Shown: positions 44,214 through 53,242 of the stretch, in pieces | Numbering within the stretch: position 1 is the stretch's first letter | Layout: each line of letters begins with the position of its first letter | Source of the DNA: ZC4RG30 sp965652645 | GTDB taxonomy: Bacteria > Pseudomonadota > Gammaproteobacteria > Steroidobacterales > Steroidobacteraceae | Reading direction: 5' to 3' | Assembly (NCBI GenBank): GCA_965652645.1 | Contig: CBFGXE010000009.1 | Location: 39,096-103,095 of the forward strand | Length of the DNA: 64,000 bases | Notes under the pieces: model-generated | The model's input: the letters and a program-made list of their open reading frames with translations, nothing else | The model's database searches: none | Told to the model about the DNA's origin: nothing | Program-made: the position numbers and the translations under genes

Positions 44214-45527
44214 ATGTACATCACCAGGAAATCCATCTCCCGCCGCACCGTGCTGCGTGGTGCGGGCGCCAGCATCGCCCTGCCGCTGCTCGACGCCATG
44301 ATCCCGGCCGCCACCGCGCTGGCCCAGACCGCCGCGAAACCGGCACCGCGCCTGGGGTTCATCTACTTTCCGCACGGCGCCATCATCAAGGCCTGGTCGC
44401 CGGAGAAGACCGGCAGCGACTTTGAAATGTCGCCCATCCTGAAGCCGCTGGAGCCCTTCCGCGACCACCTGACCATCGTCAGCGGCCTGCGCAACAAGGG
44501 CGGGGAGAGCTCCGACCCGCACGGCATCATGGCTGGCACCTGGCTGTCCTGCCATGGCGTGGCCAACCGCGAGGGTGACAAGGGCACCACCGCCGACCAG
44601 CTGGCCGCGCGCCACTTCACGGGCAACACGCCGCTGCCCTCGCTGGAGCTCACCGGCGAAGGCGGCAATGCCACCTGCGGCCAGGGCGCCACCGGCTGCG
44701 GCTTCGGCAGCACCGTGGCCTTCCGCACGCCCACGCAGCCGCTGCCGATGGAAGACAACCCGCGCAAGGTGTTCTACCAGCTGTTCGGCCAGGGCGACAC
44801 GGGCGCCGAGCGCAAGGCCATCCTCGCCGAGACCGACAGCCTGCTCGACTACGTGATGGAAGAAGGCAAGGCGCTCAGCAAGCGCATCAGCGCCGCCGAC
44901 CGCGCGCGCGTCAGCGACTACCTCGACTCCGTGCGCGAGGTGGAGCAGCGCATCGCGCGCCTGGCCGTGAGCAAGAGCCAGACCATGGACCTTCCGAACG
45001 CGCCGCAGGGCGTGCCCGACGAGTTCGGCGCCCACCTCGACGCCCTCTTCGACCTCATCGCGCTGGCCTGGCAGACCAACCAGACCCAGGTGGCCTCGAT
45101 GATGATGGCCAAGGAGGTGTCCATGCGCACCTACCCGAACCTGTCGATCACCGAGGCCTTCCATCCGCTGTCGCACCACGCGAACGACGCGGCGAAGATC
45201 GAGCGGCTGATCCGCATCCAGAACTACCACACCCAGGTATTCGCCAAGTTCATCGACAAGCTGTCGAAGATGGAGGATGGCGACGGCAGCGTGCTCGACC
45301 ACTCCATCATCCTGTACGGCAGCAACATGTCGAACAGCGACCTGCACAACAACGACCCGCTTCCCAATGCCATCCTCGGCAGGGGTTACGGCCGCATCAA
45401 GGGTGGCCAGCACCTGAAATACCCGCAGGACACCCCGCATGCCAACCTGCTGCTCACGCTGCTGAACCGCGCCGGCGTGCCCGTCGAGTCGCTCGGCAAC
45501 AGCACCGGGCAGTTCGCCGAGATCTGA
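44214..45527 (+). CDS. DUF1552 Tat-exported protein
   Basis: A 437-residue protein with a twin-arginine signal (SRRTVLRGAGASIALPLLDAM), expected to be folded before export, perhaps with a cofactor. The DUF1552 domain (sulfatase/DUF1501-like fold) shows IYFPHGAIIKAWSPE, SDPHGIMAGTWLSC and SHHANDAAKIERLIRIQNYH with conserved His/Asp that may bind metal. ATG 44214 follows AGAGG. DUF1592 and DUF1552 genes habitually occur as a pair. It overlaps the next start by one base (TGATG). Confidence 0.92.
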   Translation: MYITRKSISRRTVLRGAGASIALPLLDAMIPAATALAQTAAKPAPRLGFIYFPHGAIIKAWSPEKTGSDFEMSPILKPLEPFRDHLTIVSGLRNKGGESSDPHGIMAGTWLSCHGVANREGDKGTTADQLAARHFTGNTPLPSLELTGEGGNATCGQGATGCGFGSTVAFRTPTQPLPMEDNPRKVFYQLFGQGDTGAERKAILAETDSLLDYVMEEGKALSKRISAADRARVSDYLDSVREVEQRIARLAVSKSQTMDLPNAPQGVPDEFGAHLDALFDLIALAWQTNQTQVASMMMAKEVSMRTYPNLSITEAFHPLSHHANDAAKIERLIRIQNYHTQVFAKFIDKLSKMEDGDGSVLDHSIILYGSNMSNSDLHNNDPLPNAILGRGYGRIKGGQHLKYPQDTPHANLLLTLLNRAGVPVESLGNSTGQFAEI

Positions 45528-46447
45528 TGCACTCCAGGCGCGGATTCCTGCGGGCGGCGGCAGTGGCCTCCGCCGGCGCACTGCTGGCGCCGGCAATGCC
45601 GGTGCTGGCGCGCGAAAAGAACGCCAGGCTTGCCGCACAGGACCTGGGCGGCAACCTCGCGCTCATCACCGGCGCCGGTGCCAACGTGGTGGCCTTCGGC
45701 TCGCCCGAGGGCGCCATGCTGTTCGACGGCGGCAGTCGCGGGCACGCCAGGGCATTGCTCAGGCTCGCGCTGTCTTCCGTGGATGCGAAGAAGGCCCACA
45801 CGCTGGTGAACACCCACTGGCATCCCGAGCAGACCGGCCTCAACGAAACCCTGGGCAAGCAGGGCGCACGCATCCTCGCGCACGAGAACACCCGCCTCTG
45901 GCTCACGCGCCGCATCGAGGTGCCCTGGCGCGATGAACCGCATCCGGCATTCCCGAAGGTGGCGCAGCCCAACAAGAGTTTCTACACCACCGAGACCATC
46001 GACTTCGGCGGCGAGCGCATCACCTTCGGCCACCTCGGCCAGGCGCACACCGATGGCGATCTCTACGCCTTCCTGCCGGGCGCCAACGTGCTCATCGCCG
46101 GTGGCGTGGTCTCCAGCGCCGGCTGGCCGCTGATGGACTGGCGCACCGGTGGCTGGATCGGCGGCCTGGTGGGCGCCTATGACCGCCTGCTGAAGATCGC
46201 CGACGATCGCACGCGCGTGATCGGCGCCGACGGCGCCATCGTCGGCCGCAAGGAACTCCAGGCGTATCGCGACATGTACTTCACCATCTTCGATCGCCTG
46301 GTGAAGCAGTTGGTCAAGGGCATGGGACCGCAAGAAGCCCATGCCTCCGGTCCGGCAAGGGAATTCGAGGCACAGTGGGGCGACTCCAAGGCCTTCGTGA
46401 TCGCGTCCTTCCGCAGCCTTTGGGGACATTACGCGCCGGACGCCTGA
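45527..46447 (+). CDS. metallo-beta-lactamase-fold protein with altered metal motif
   Basis: A 306-residue Tat-exported protein (SRRGFLRAAAVASAGALLAPA). The fold is recognisable from VVAFGSPEGAMLFDGGSRG, NTHWHPEQTG and GQAHTDGDLYAFLPG. The canonical HxHxDH is HWHPEQ here, so the Asp and the last His are replaced by Glu and Gln, while the later His in GQAHTDGD remains. Metal binding may therefore be reduced or different. It is coupled to the DUF1552 gene (1-base overlap) and lies 43 bp before the PQQ dehydrogenase. Confidence 0.9.
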   Translation: MHSRRGFLRAAAVASAGALLAPAMPVLAREKNARLAAQDLGGNLALITGAGANVVAFGSPEGAMLFDGGSRGHARALLRLALSSVDAKKAHTLVNTHWHPEQTGLNETLGKQGARILAHENTRLWLTRRIEVPWRDEPHPAFPKVAQPNKSFYTTETIDFGGERITFGHLGQAHTDGDLYAFLPGANVLIAGGVVSSAGWPLMDWRTGGWIGGLVGAYDRLLKIADDRTRVIGADGAIVGRKELQAYRDMYFTIFDRLVKQLVKGMGPQEAHASGPAREFEAQWGDSKAFVIASFRSLWGHYAPDA

Positions 46448-46490
46448 GGTCCTGCGACGCAGTCGAATCAGCTCACGGGGGAATCAAGAA

Positions 46491-48335
46491 ATGTCATTGC
46501 GCCACCTGGCTTTTGCCGCCGGCATCCTGTCCGGCCTCGCGGTCACCGCACAAGCCGCACAGTCCGAAGGTGACACCATCTTCAACACCTTCTGCGCCGC
46601 CTGCCATGCAGCCGCCCCGGCGCCGCCCGGCAGCCCGAACGAGAAGGCGCCCACCCGCTCGCAGCTGCAGCAATTCAGCGCCGACGCCGTGCTCAACTCG
46701 CTTGAGAGCGGCAAGATGCAGGCCCAGGGTTCCGGGCTCTCCGCGGCCCAGCGCCGCGCCGTGGCCGAATACGCCACCGGCAAGCTCATCTCGGCCACCG
46801 CCGGCACCCTCCAGTCCGCCAACCTCTGCGCGAAGTCCGCGCCGATGACCGATCCCGCGCGCGGCGCCAGCTGGAACGGCTTCGGCAATGGCGCAGCCTC
46901 CACGCGTTTCCAGGACAAGAAGAACGGTGGCATCACCGCCGCCGACCTGCCGCGCCTGAAGCTCAAGTGGGCCTTCGGCTACAGCGGCGTCTCCTCCGCC
47001 CGCACCCAGCCCACGCTGGCCGGCGGCCGTCTGTTCGTCGCCAGCGAGAGCGGCGAAGTGCACGCCCTTGATCCGGCCACCGGCTGCACACACTGGAGCT
47101 TCAAGGCAGAAGCCGGCGTGCGCACCGCGCCCTACATCACCGGCTACAAGTCCGGCAGCAAGCGCGGCTACGTCGCGATCGTCGGCGACCAGCGCTCCAA
47201 CCTCTACGGCCTCGACGCCCAGACCGGCGCCATGCTGTGGAAGATCAAGCTCGACGACCATCCCAACGCCGGCATCACCGGCTCGCCCATCGCGCACGAC
47301 GGCCGCGTGTTCGTCGGCGTGCAGGGACTGGGCGAGGAAGGCCGTGGCGCCAGCGGCGGCTACGGCTGCTGCACCTTCCGCGGCAGCCTCTCGGCCGTGG
47401 ACGTGAACACCGGCAAGCTGCTGTGGAAGACGTACACCGTCGATGAACCGCAGCCCCGCGCGAAGAACGCCGCCGGCGCACAGCTGTACGGCCCCGCCGG
47501 CGGCGGCATCTGGTCCGCGCCTTCGGTGGACGTGAAGCGCGGCGTGGTCTACGCGGCCACCGGCAATGGCTACGCCGATCCGCCGCAGCCCATGACCGAT
47601 GCCATCGTCGCCTTCGACATGAAGACCGGCGCGGTGCGCTGGCATCACCAGGTGCTGCCCGGCGACCAGTGGGCGATGGGCTGCCGTCCCACCAACGCTG
47701 AGAACTCCGGCTGCCCCAGCGTGCTGGGCCCGGACTACGATTTCTCCGCCACGCCCATCCTGGCCACCGTGGGCCGGCGCGACATCATCGTGATCCCGCA
47801 GAAGTCCGGCCTCGCCTTCGCGCTCGACCCGGACAAGAAGGGTGCGCTGCTGTGGCAGACGCAGTTCGGCAAGCCTTCAGGCCTTGGCGGCCAGTGGGGC
47901 GGCGCCGCCGACGGCAAGAACTTCTACACCGGCACCAATGCCTTCCAGGCCGACGTGCAGGGCGGCATGTCCGCCATCGACCTCGCCACCGGCCAGATCG
48001 TCTGGCAGGCCCCGCCACAGGAGCTGGCCTGTGGGCAGAAGCGCCAGGGCTGCGGCGCCGGCCAGGGTGCGGCGGTCACCGCCATCCCCGGCGCGGTGTT
48101 CAGCGGCTCACACGATGGTGCACTGCGTGCCTACTCGACCACCGACGGCAAGGTGCTGTGGATGTTCGATGCCAACCGCGAATTCACCACCGTGAACGGC
48201 GTGAAGGCCAACGGCGCCAGCATGGACGGCCCGGGCGCCATCGTGGCCGGCGGCATGTTATACGTGAATGCCGGCTATGGCGGACTCGTGGGCCGCCCCG
48301 GCAACGTTCTCCTGGCATTCGCCCTGGAGGAATAG
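46491..48335 (+). CDS. cytochrome c/PQQ-dependent dehydrogenase (PVA-dehydrogenase-like)
   Basis: A 614-residue periplasmic quinoprotein. A signal peptide (to about residue 22) is followed by a small cytochrome c domain with CAACH, and then a PQQ beta-propeller with repeated W-motifs (GEVHALDPATGCTHW, NLYGLDAQTGAMLWKI, GQIVWQAPP) and a vicinal Cys pair (GYGCCTF). N-terminal heme plus PQQ propeller is the polyvinyl-alcohol-dehydrogenase-like arrangement. It probably oxidises an alcohol and passes electrons through its heme. The ordered cluster with two Tat proteins and a DUF1592 cytochrome suggests one oxidative pathway, substrate unknown. Confidence 0.9.
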   Translation: MSLRHLAFAAGILSGLAVTAQAAQSEGDTIFNTFCAACHAAAPAPPGSPNEKAPTRSQLQQFSADAVLNSLESGKMQAQGSGLSAAQRRAVAEYATGKLISATAGTLQSANLCAKSAPMTDPARGASWNGFGNGAASTRFQDKKNGGITAADLPRLKLKWAFGYSGVSSARTQPTLAGGRLFVASESGEVHALDPATGCTHWSFKAEAGVRTAPYITGYKSGSKRGYVAIVGDQRSNLYGLDAQTGAMLWKIKLDDHPNAGITGSPIAHDGRVFVGVQGLGEEGRGASGGYGCCTFRGSLSAVDVNTGKLLWKTYTVDEPQPRAKNAAGAQLYGPAGGGIWSAPSVDVKRGVVYAATGNGYADPPQPMTDAIVAFDMKTGAVRWHHQVLPGDQWAMGCRPTNAENSGCPSVLGPDYDFSATPILATVGRRDIIVIPQKSGLAFALDPDKKGALLWQTQFGKPSGLGGQWGGAADGKNFYTGTNAFQADVQGGMSAIDLATGQIVWQAPPQELACGQKRQGCGAGQGAAVTAIPGAVFSGSHDGALRAYSTTDGKVLWMFDANREFTTVNGVKANGASMDGPGAIVAGGMLYVNAGYGGLVGRPGNVLLAFALEE

Positions 48336-48359
48336 ACCACTCGTCCCAAGGAGGGAATC

Positions 48360-48566
48360 ATGAGTGTCGCGCGCATCACCGAGATCAAGTCGAGCAGCAG
48401 CAAGAGCTTTGATGACGCCGTACAGGTCGGCATCGCACGCGCCAACAAGACGCTGAAGAACGTCCGCGGCGCGTGGGTGAAGGAAATGGAAGTCGAGTGC
48501 GGCAAGGACGGCAGCATCACCGGATATCGCGTCCTGCTGAAGGTCACCTTCATCCTCGAGGAATAG
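48360..48566 (+). CDS. dodecin (flavin-binding dodecamer)
   Basis: A 68-residue dodecin, a small cytosolic protein that forms dodecamers storing or buffering riboflavin/FMN. The family pattern ITEIKSSSSKSFDDAV, IARANKTLKNVRGAWVKE (flavin-stacking Trp at residue 38) and a C-terminal GYRVLLKVTFILEE are intact. It is 24 bp after the PQQ dehydrogenase, behind AAGGAGGG, and may be co-transcribed; a functional link is not shown. Confidence 0.95.
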   Translation: MSVARITEIKSSSSKSFDDAVQVGIARANKTLKNVRGAWVKEMEVECGKDGSITGYRVLLKVTFILEE

Positions 48567-48586
48567 CCGGCCGTCGACAGGCCTCG

Positions 48587-48619
48587 CACCCGTGTTCGGC
48601 ACATGGCGGAACCCGGGTG
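48587..48619. terminator. hairpin between convergent dodecin and dps genes
   Basis: CACCCGTGTTC (48587-48597) pairs with GAACCCGGGTG (48609-48619) with one mismatch in 11 and an 11-base loop. It lies in the 76-bp gap between convergent genes. No clear U tract follows in either direction. Confidence 0.5.
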
Positions 48620-48642
48620 GGGGGCCACCACCGTTCTGCGCC

Positions 48643-49122
48643 CTACTCCTTCTCGAGCAGGGCGCGCAGCATCCAGGCCGTCTTCTCGTGCAGCTGGATG
48701 CGTTGTGTCAGCAGGTCGGCCGTGGCCTCGTCGCCGGCCTTCTCCACCAGCGGGAACAGCTTGCGCGCGGTGCGCACCACCGCCTCCTGTCCCTCCACCA
48801 GCTGCTTGATCATCTCGCGCGCCTTGGGCACGCCGGTGGATTCCTTGATGGAGCTGAGCTTCACGAACTCCGCGTAGGTTCCCGGCGCCGGCGCACCCAG
48901 CGAACGGATACGCTCGGCCACCAGGTCCACCGCCAGGGCGAGTTCGTTGTACTGCGTCTCGAACATCAGGTGCAGCGTCTGGAACATCGGACCCGTCACG
49001 TTCCAGTGGAAGTTATGGGTCTTCAGGTACAGCGTGTACGTGTCGGCAAGCAGGTTGCCCAGGCCCCTGGCGATGGCGAGCCGGTCCTTCTTGTCGATGC
49101 CGATGTCGATCTGCATGCCCAT
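48643..49122 (-). CDS. dps: Dps ferritin-like DNA-protection protein
   Basis: A 159-residue Dps-family protein forming iron-oxidising dodecamers that protect DNA from oxidative damage. The ferroxidase residues are present: LYLKTHNFHWNVTGPMF with two His, then ETQYNELALAVDLVAERI. A Gly/Ala and acidic C-terminal helix completes it. The start at 49122 follows GGAGG. It lies 16 bp after the aldo/keto reductase gene on the same strand; a shared stress role is possible. Confidence 0.95.
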   Translation of the reverse strand: MGMQIDIGIDKKDRLAIARGLGNLLADTYTLYLKTHNFHWNVTGPMFQTLHLMFETQYNELALAVDLVAERIRSLGAPAPGTYAEFVKLSSIKESTGVPKAREMIKQLVEGQEAVVRTARKLFPLVEKAGDEATADLLTQRIQLHEKTAWMLRALLEKE

Positions 49123-49138
49123 GGAAACCTCCGGTGGA

Positions 49139-50080
49139 TCAGGACGGGAGTCCGTCCCAGAACTCCTCCATCTTCTTCCGCTGCGCGGCGGTGGGCAAGC
49201 GCCCGCGGCCGGCCGCCTGGTTGTCCTGCAGGTAGGCCATGGAGGTGGTGCCGGGGATGGCCGCCGTCACCGCCGGGTGCGACACGATGTACTTCAGGAA
49301 GAACTGGGCCCAGGTGCTGACGTCCAGCTCCTGCCTGGCCCACTCCGGCACGGCCACGTTCTGCACCCGCGGGAACAGCGTGCGGCCGCGGCCGCCGAAG
49401 GGCACGTTGATCAGCACGCCCAGGCCCTGCTCCTGCGCCAGCGGCAGCACCCTGTCGGCGGCGCCGCGATTGCCGATGGAATAGTCCACCTGCACGAAGT
49501 CCGGCTTGTGCGTGCGGATGGCCTGCATGATGCCCTCGTACTGGTTGTCGGTGGAGGTGCTCATGCCGATGTAGCGGATCTTGCCGGCCGCCTTGTATTC
49601 CTTGAAATGCGGCATCAGCTCGTTCATGCCGTTGAGGTTGTGGATCTGCATCAGGTCGATCTTGCTCACCTGCAGGCGGCGGAACGACTCATCGAGCACG
49701 GCCTTGCCGTTGGACATGTCGCCGTTCATCGGCGTCTTGGTCGCCAGGAAGAACTTGTCCCGGTTGCCGATGTCGGCCAGCAGCCGGCCGATCACCTCCT
49801 CGGAGGTGCCATAGGCGCGCGCCGTATCGATCACCGAGCCACCCAGGCCCGGCATCGCGGTCAGCACCCGCTTCAGTTCGGCCAGTTCCTCGGCGCCCGA
49901 CACGCCATAGGCATTGGTGCCCGTGCCTACCACCGGGATCTTCTCGCCCGTGGACGGAATGGCCTTGGTGATCTGAGAAGCTGCCCCGGCAAACGAATTG
50001 CCGGCCGCCATGGCCACGCCCACCGCGGCTCCCGCCTGGATGACCCGACGTCGCGAAATTTCCCTGTCGCTGGTGCCCAT
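49139..50080 (-). CDS. Tat-exported aldo/keto reductase
   Basis: A 313-residue aldo/keto reductase with an unusual N-terminal twin-arginine signal (SRRRVIQAGAAVGVAMAAGN), indicating periplasmic location. The catalytic tetrad fits: Asp and Tyr in SVIDTARAYGTSEEV, Lys in FLATKTP, His in DLMQIHN. NADPH supply in the periplasm is doubtful, so a pre-folded cofactor-bound export is likely. ATG 50080 has GGGGAG at an ideal distance. Substrate unknown. Confidence 0.92.
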   Translation of the reverse strand: MGTSDREISRRRVIQAGAAVGVAMAAGNSFAGAASQITKAIPSTGEKIPVVGTGTNAYGVSGAEELAELKRVLTAMPGLGGSVIDTARAYGTSEEVIGRLLADIGNRDKFFLATKTPMNGDMSNGKAVLDESFRRLQVSKIDLMQIHNLNGMNELMPHFKEYKAAGKIRYIGMSTSTDNQYEGIMQAIRTHKPDFVQVDYSIGNRGAADRVLPLAQEQGLGVLINVPFGGRGRTLFPRVQNVAVPEWARQELDVSTWAQFFLKYIVSHPAVTAAIPGTTSMAYLQDNQAAGRGRLPTAAQRKKMEEFWDGLPS

Positions 50081-50166
50081 GCTGCTCCCCTTGAAGTCTG
50101 TTGCGAAAAACGGCCTTGAATGGACCTTAGGGGTCATCGGCAAGTTCCGTCAACGATCCGCCCGGG

Positions 50167-51357
50167 TCAGGATGCGGGGACGGGAAGCGGCTGGTCCACC
50201 GGCCAGATCAGCCACAACGCGCCGTCGTGGCGCATGCGGCCCGCGGCATCGCCGGCCTCCGGACCCATGCCCCAGAAGAAATCCGCGCGCAATGCGCCGC
50301 GTATGGCGCCACCGGTGTCCTGCGCCAGCATCAGCCGCCGCAGCGGTGCACCCGTGACCGGATGCGTGCTGGCGAGGAACAGGGGCGCCCCCAGCGGCAG
50401 CAGCCCGGAATCCACCGCCAGTGAACGCCCGGCGGTCAGCGGCACACCCATGGCGCCATCCGGCCCCACCGAGGGATTGCCCAGCGGCAGCTCGCGGAAG
50501 AACACCACGCTGGGATTGGTGTTGAACACCTCCGCCTGGCGCCCGGGATGGTCGAGGAGCCACTGGCGGATGGCCGGTGCGGTGGCCTCTTCCACCGTCA
50601 ATTCCCCCTGCGCCACCAGGTAGCGGCCGATGGCGCGGTACGGGTGGCCATTCACGTCCGCAAAGGCCACGCGGATCACCGAGCCATCCGGCAGACGCAC
50701 CCGCCCCGAGCCCTGGATCTGCAGGAAGAAGGCATCGATGGCGCTGTCCACCCACACGAGTTCCTTGCCCGCCAGCAGCTGCCCGTCGGCGAGCTGCGCG
50801 CGATCGGGATAGGGCGTGACGCGCCGGCCCTGCAAGCGTCCGCGCACGCGCTCGCCCTGCAGCGCCGGGTAAAGTGACCCGAGGTCCACCGTGACCAGGT
50901 CATCCGGCACACCATACAGGGGCGTCTGGAATGCGCCGCCGCGCTGGCGCGCGCCATTGAGCACGGGCTCGTAATACCCGGTGATGAGGCCCAGGTGCTG
51001 GCGGGTGGCAACGCCGCCCTCGCCTTCGAGCACCAGCTTCCAGGGCCGCAAGCGGCTTTCCACCAGGGCACGCTGGGCGGCGCGGTCATTGGCTGCAAGC
51101 GCCAGCGCCTCGGCACAGAAACCGCCCCAGGCCTGCGGCATGCGCGGGCTGCGGCAGCTGGCCTGCAATGCGGGCCAGGCCGCGGCCGTATCGTCCATCG
51201 CCCAGCCGGGCAGGTCCGTCCACTGCGCAGGCAGGTAGCGCGGCGCGGGCGGTGCGGGCGCCGCAGGCCCTGCAGCGGATTCAGGCGGCCGGGTGGGCGT
51301 GCCCGTGCAGGCGGCCAGCAGCAGTACTGCCGGCAGGAGGAACCAGGATCGCGTCAT
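50167..51357 (-). CDS. mltA: membrane-bound lytic transglycosylase A
   Basis: A peptidoglycan-cleaving lipoprotein of 396 residues with lipobox LLAAC (Cys at residue 17). The MltA double-psi barrel core includes ITGYYEPVLNG, VDSAIDAFFLQIQGSGRVRLPDGSV, and the 3D domain with catalytic Asp in RLMLAQDTGGAIRGALRADFFWG. It releases 1,6-anhydromuropeptides from glycan strands at the outer membrane. It is 7 bp after the GST gene in a three-gene run. Confidence 0.95.
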   Translation of the reverse strand: MTRSWFLLPAVLLLAACTGTPTRPPESAAGPAAPAPPAPRYLPAQWTDLPGWAMDDTAAAWPALQASCRSPRMPQAWGGFCAEALALAANDRAAQRALVESRLRPWKLVLEGEGGVATRQHLGLITGYYEPVLNGARQRGGAFQTPLYGVPDDLVTVDLGSLYPALQGERVRGRLQGRRVTPYPDRAQLADGQLLAGKELVWVDSAIDAFFLQIQGSGRVRLPDGSVIRVAFADVNGHPYRAIGRYLVAQGELTVEEATAPAIRQWLLDHPGRQAEVFNTNPSVVFFRELPLGNPSVGPDGAMGVPLTAGRSLAVDSGLLPLGAPLFLASTHPVTGAPLRRLMLAQDTGGAIRGALRADFFWGMGPEAGDAAGRMRHDGALWLIWPVDQPLPVPAS

Positions 51358-51364
51358 CCGCGAA

Positions 51365-52054
51365 TCATTTCACAGGTGCGCGCAGGTCCTGTACCACTTC
51401 ACCACTGGCGAGGATCTCCCGCTCGTGCGCTTCGTCGCGGAAGCTCTCGGCAATGCCCGCCTCAATCCACTCCCGCACCGGCGGATGCGCCAGCAGCCGC
51501 TCCACGTAAGACATCGCCTCGCGCTGCAGGGGCAGCGAACAGGTCTGCACCCGCGCAGCCACCGGCGCGAAGAATGCATCCACCGCGCCGAAGGCGCGGC
51601 CATTGAGGAACGGGCCGCCATGACGGGCAAAGCCATCTCGCCACAGGTCGGTGAGGCGCCTGAGATCGGCCAGCAGGTGATCGGTCACATGGTGCAACCG
51701 GACGCGCACTCCCACGCTCATCGAGCAGTCGTTGCGCAGCTGGCCGAAGCCGCTGTGCATTTCAGCCGCTGCCGAACGCGCCCAGGCGCGAGCCGCGGGG
51801 TCCGCCGGCCACACACCCTCATGGCGCTCGGCCAGGTATTCCACGATGGACAGCGAATCCCACACGCGCGTGGCGCCATCCACCAGCACGGGCACGCGGC
51901 CGGTGGGAGAGAAGTTCGTGAAGGCGCCCGCGCCATGGTTCAGGTGGAAGGGCATCAGCCGTTCCCGGAAGGGAATCCCCAGCGAGCGCATCAGCACCCA
52001 CGGACGCATCGACCAGGACGAATAGTTCTTGTTGCCGATATACAGTTCGTACAT
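51365..52054 (-). CDS. glutathione S-transferase family protein
   Basis: A 229-residue GST. The thioredoxin-like N-domain starts YELYIGNKNYSSWSMRPWVLM, a start typical of a bacterial GST subgroup, with SPTGRVPVLVDG and the Glu/Ser-containing DSLSIVEYLAERH glutathione site. The C-terminal all-helical domain follows. ATG 52054 is preferred to an upstream open frame into the preceding gene. Substrate unknown. It forms a compact run with the Mpo1-like gene and mltA. Confidence 0.9.
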   Translation of the reverse strand: MYELYIGNKNYSSWSMRPWVLMRSLGIPFRERLMPFHLNHGAGAFTNFSPTGRVPVLVDGATRVWDSLSIVEYLAERHEGVWPADPAARAWARSAAAEMHSGFGQLRNDCSMSVGVRVRLHHVTDHLLADLRRLTDLWRDGFARHGGPFLNGRAFGAVDAFFAPVAARVQTCSLPLQREAMSYVERLLAHPPVREWIEAGIAESFRDEAHEREILASGEVVQDLRAPVK

Positions 52055-52068
52055 GCCTTCACCGGCAC

Positions 52069-52371
52069 TCACACACGACCACTCACCTTCAGCAGCCACC
52101 AGCGGAAGCCCACGAACAGGAAACGCCAGTCGGAAAAGAATTCAGGCGGCTTGCCTTCCACGGCGTGGCCGACGAACTGCAGCACCCATCCCAGCCCGAA
52201 CAACGCCAGCGCCGGCAGCCGCAGCTCCGGCACCACGATGGCAGGCAGTGCCAGCAGCAGCGATAGCACGATCATGGGGATGCCCGCGGTGTGGCAGGCA
52301 CGGTTCACCGGATGCCGGTGACTGCGCTCATAGCGGGCGATCCACTCGTCGCGAGAGGATGATGGTGCCAT
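52069..52371 (-). CDS. Mpo1-like (DUF962) membrane protein
   Basis: A 100-residue two-helix membrane protein. The DUF962/Mpo1 pattern begins WIARYERSHRHPVNRACHTAGIP (His ligands) and includes GWVLQFVGHAVEGKPPEFF. Yeast Mpo1 is an iron-dependent dioxygenase of 2-hydroxy fatty acids; the bacterial role is not established. The His residues for iron appear conserved. It leads the run with GST and mltA. Confidence 0.88.
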   Translation of the reverse strand: MAPSSSRDEWIARYERSHRHPVNRACHTAGIPMIVLSLLLALPAIVVPELRLPALALFGLGWVLQFVGHAVEGKPPEFFSDWRFLFVGFRWWLLKVSGRV

Positions 52372-52609
52372 GTTTCCCTCATGCGCCTGTGCGGCGCCAC
52401 CGTGTCGCCACGGATATCAAGGTTCTACAGGTACCCGCACCCCCGTGCAAGCAGACGGCAGGAGGCGACGCCCGGGTCGGTGAGCACATCTCGTGGCGGC
52501 GGGGCTTTGCTCCCCATGCCGGCACCGGCCCCCGGGCCGCACGCGAAACCGCGATTGGGCTGCGGCAATCGAAATCATGGCTCCAGATGGCGCGGACGCA
52601 ACCGCATGC

Positions 52610-53242
52610 TCAGTAGTTCAGCGCAAAGGGAATGAAATACCGGCAGTCACCGTTCCAGCAGTCCTTCGTGAGCGTGATCTGCGTTTCACCACAGAGGATG
52701 GTGAAACTTTCCACACCGGCCGCCGGGGACTTCGCCCTCGATACGGCGCATGCCTCGCGCATCACGCGCAGCGCCGGGCGGTAGAAGGGCCGGATGGTGA
52801 GCTTCGCGGCTTCGCGAACGGCCTCTGCCGCGGCCTTCAATGGCAGGTCGGACGCCGTCACGGAGAGCACGGAATCGTCAGCCATCGTCATGCGCAACGC
52901 GTCCCCTGTCGCAGTGCACTGCCAACGTCCGGTGCCGCCGGTGCAGTTCGCAAGCCTGGCCACCGGCACGGAATAGCTGGTGGCATGTGGCTGGCAGCGC
53001 ACTTCGGCAAGAATCTCTCCTGCACCACGTCGGCGTGCCTGTGCTGCATCAATGCCGCCGGCGCCGATCGGCGTGCAGATGAGCGCGGCAATGCGTTGCT
53101 GGTCGCGCGCGGAAAGTTGCACCGTGGCTCCTGCGGGGGCTGCGGCATGGGCAATGCCGGCCATGGCCTGGGCCAGCAGGACAAGAATGGATGCCGGAAG
53201 GCCGGCCACGCGCATCATTCCGTGAATCGCATCCTGGCTCAT
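52610..53242 (-). CDS. hypothetical exported protein with paired cysteines
   Basis: A 210-residue protein with a signal peptide (about residues 10-35, ending IAHAAAP). The mature part contains several Cys (LICTPIG, VRCQPH, LANCTGG, QCTATG, ESFTILCGE, DCWNGDCRYF) that could form disulfides. No family recognised. The ATG at 53242 forms an ATGA overlap with the upstream NTF2-like gene, which decides the start; later ATGs at 53218 and 53215 are alternatives. The 238 bp downstream to the Mpo1-like gene shows no supported feature. Confidence 0.65.
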   Translation of the reverse strand: MSQDAIHGMMRVAGLPASILVLLAQAMAGIAHAAAPAGATVQLSARDQQRIAALICTPIGAGGIDAAQARRRGAGEILAEVRCQPHATSYSVPVARLANCTGGTGRWQCTATGDALRMTMADDSVLSVTASDLPLKAAAEAVREAAKLTIRPFYRPALRVMREACAVSRAKSPAAGVESFTILCGETQITLTKDCWNGDCRYFIPFALNY

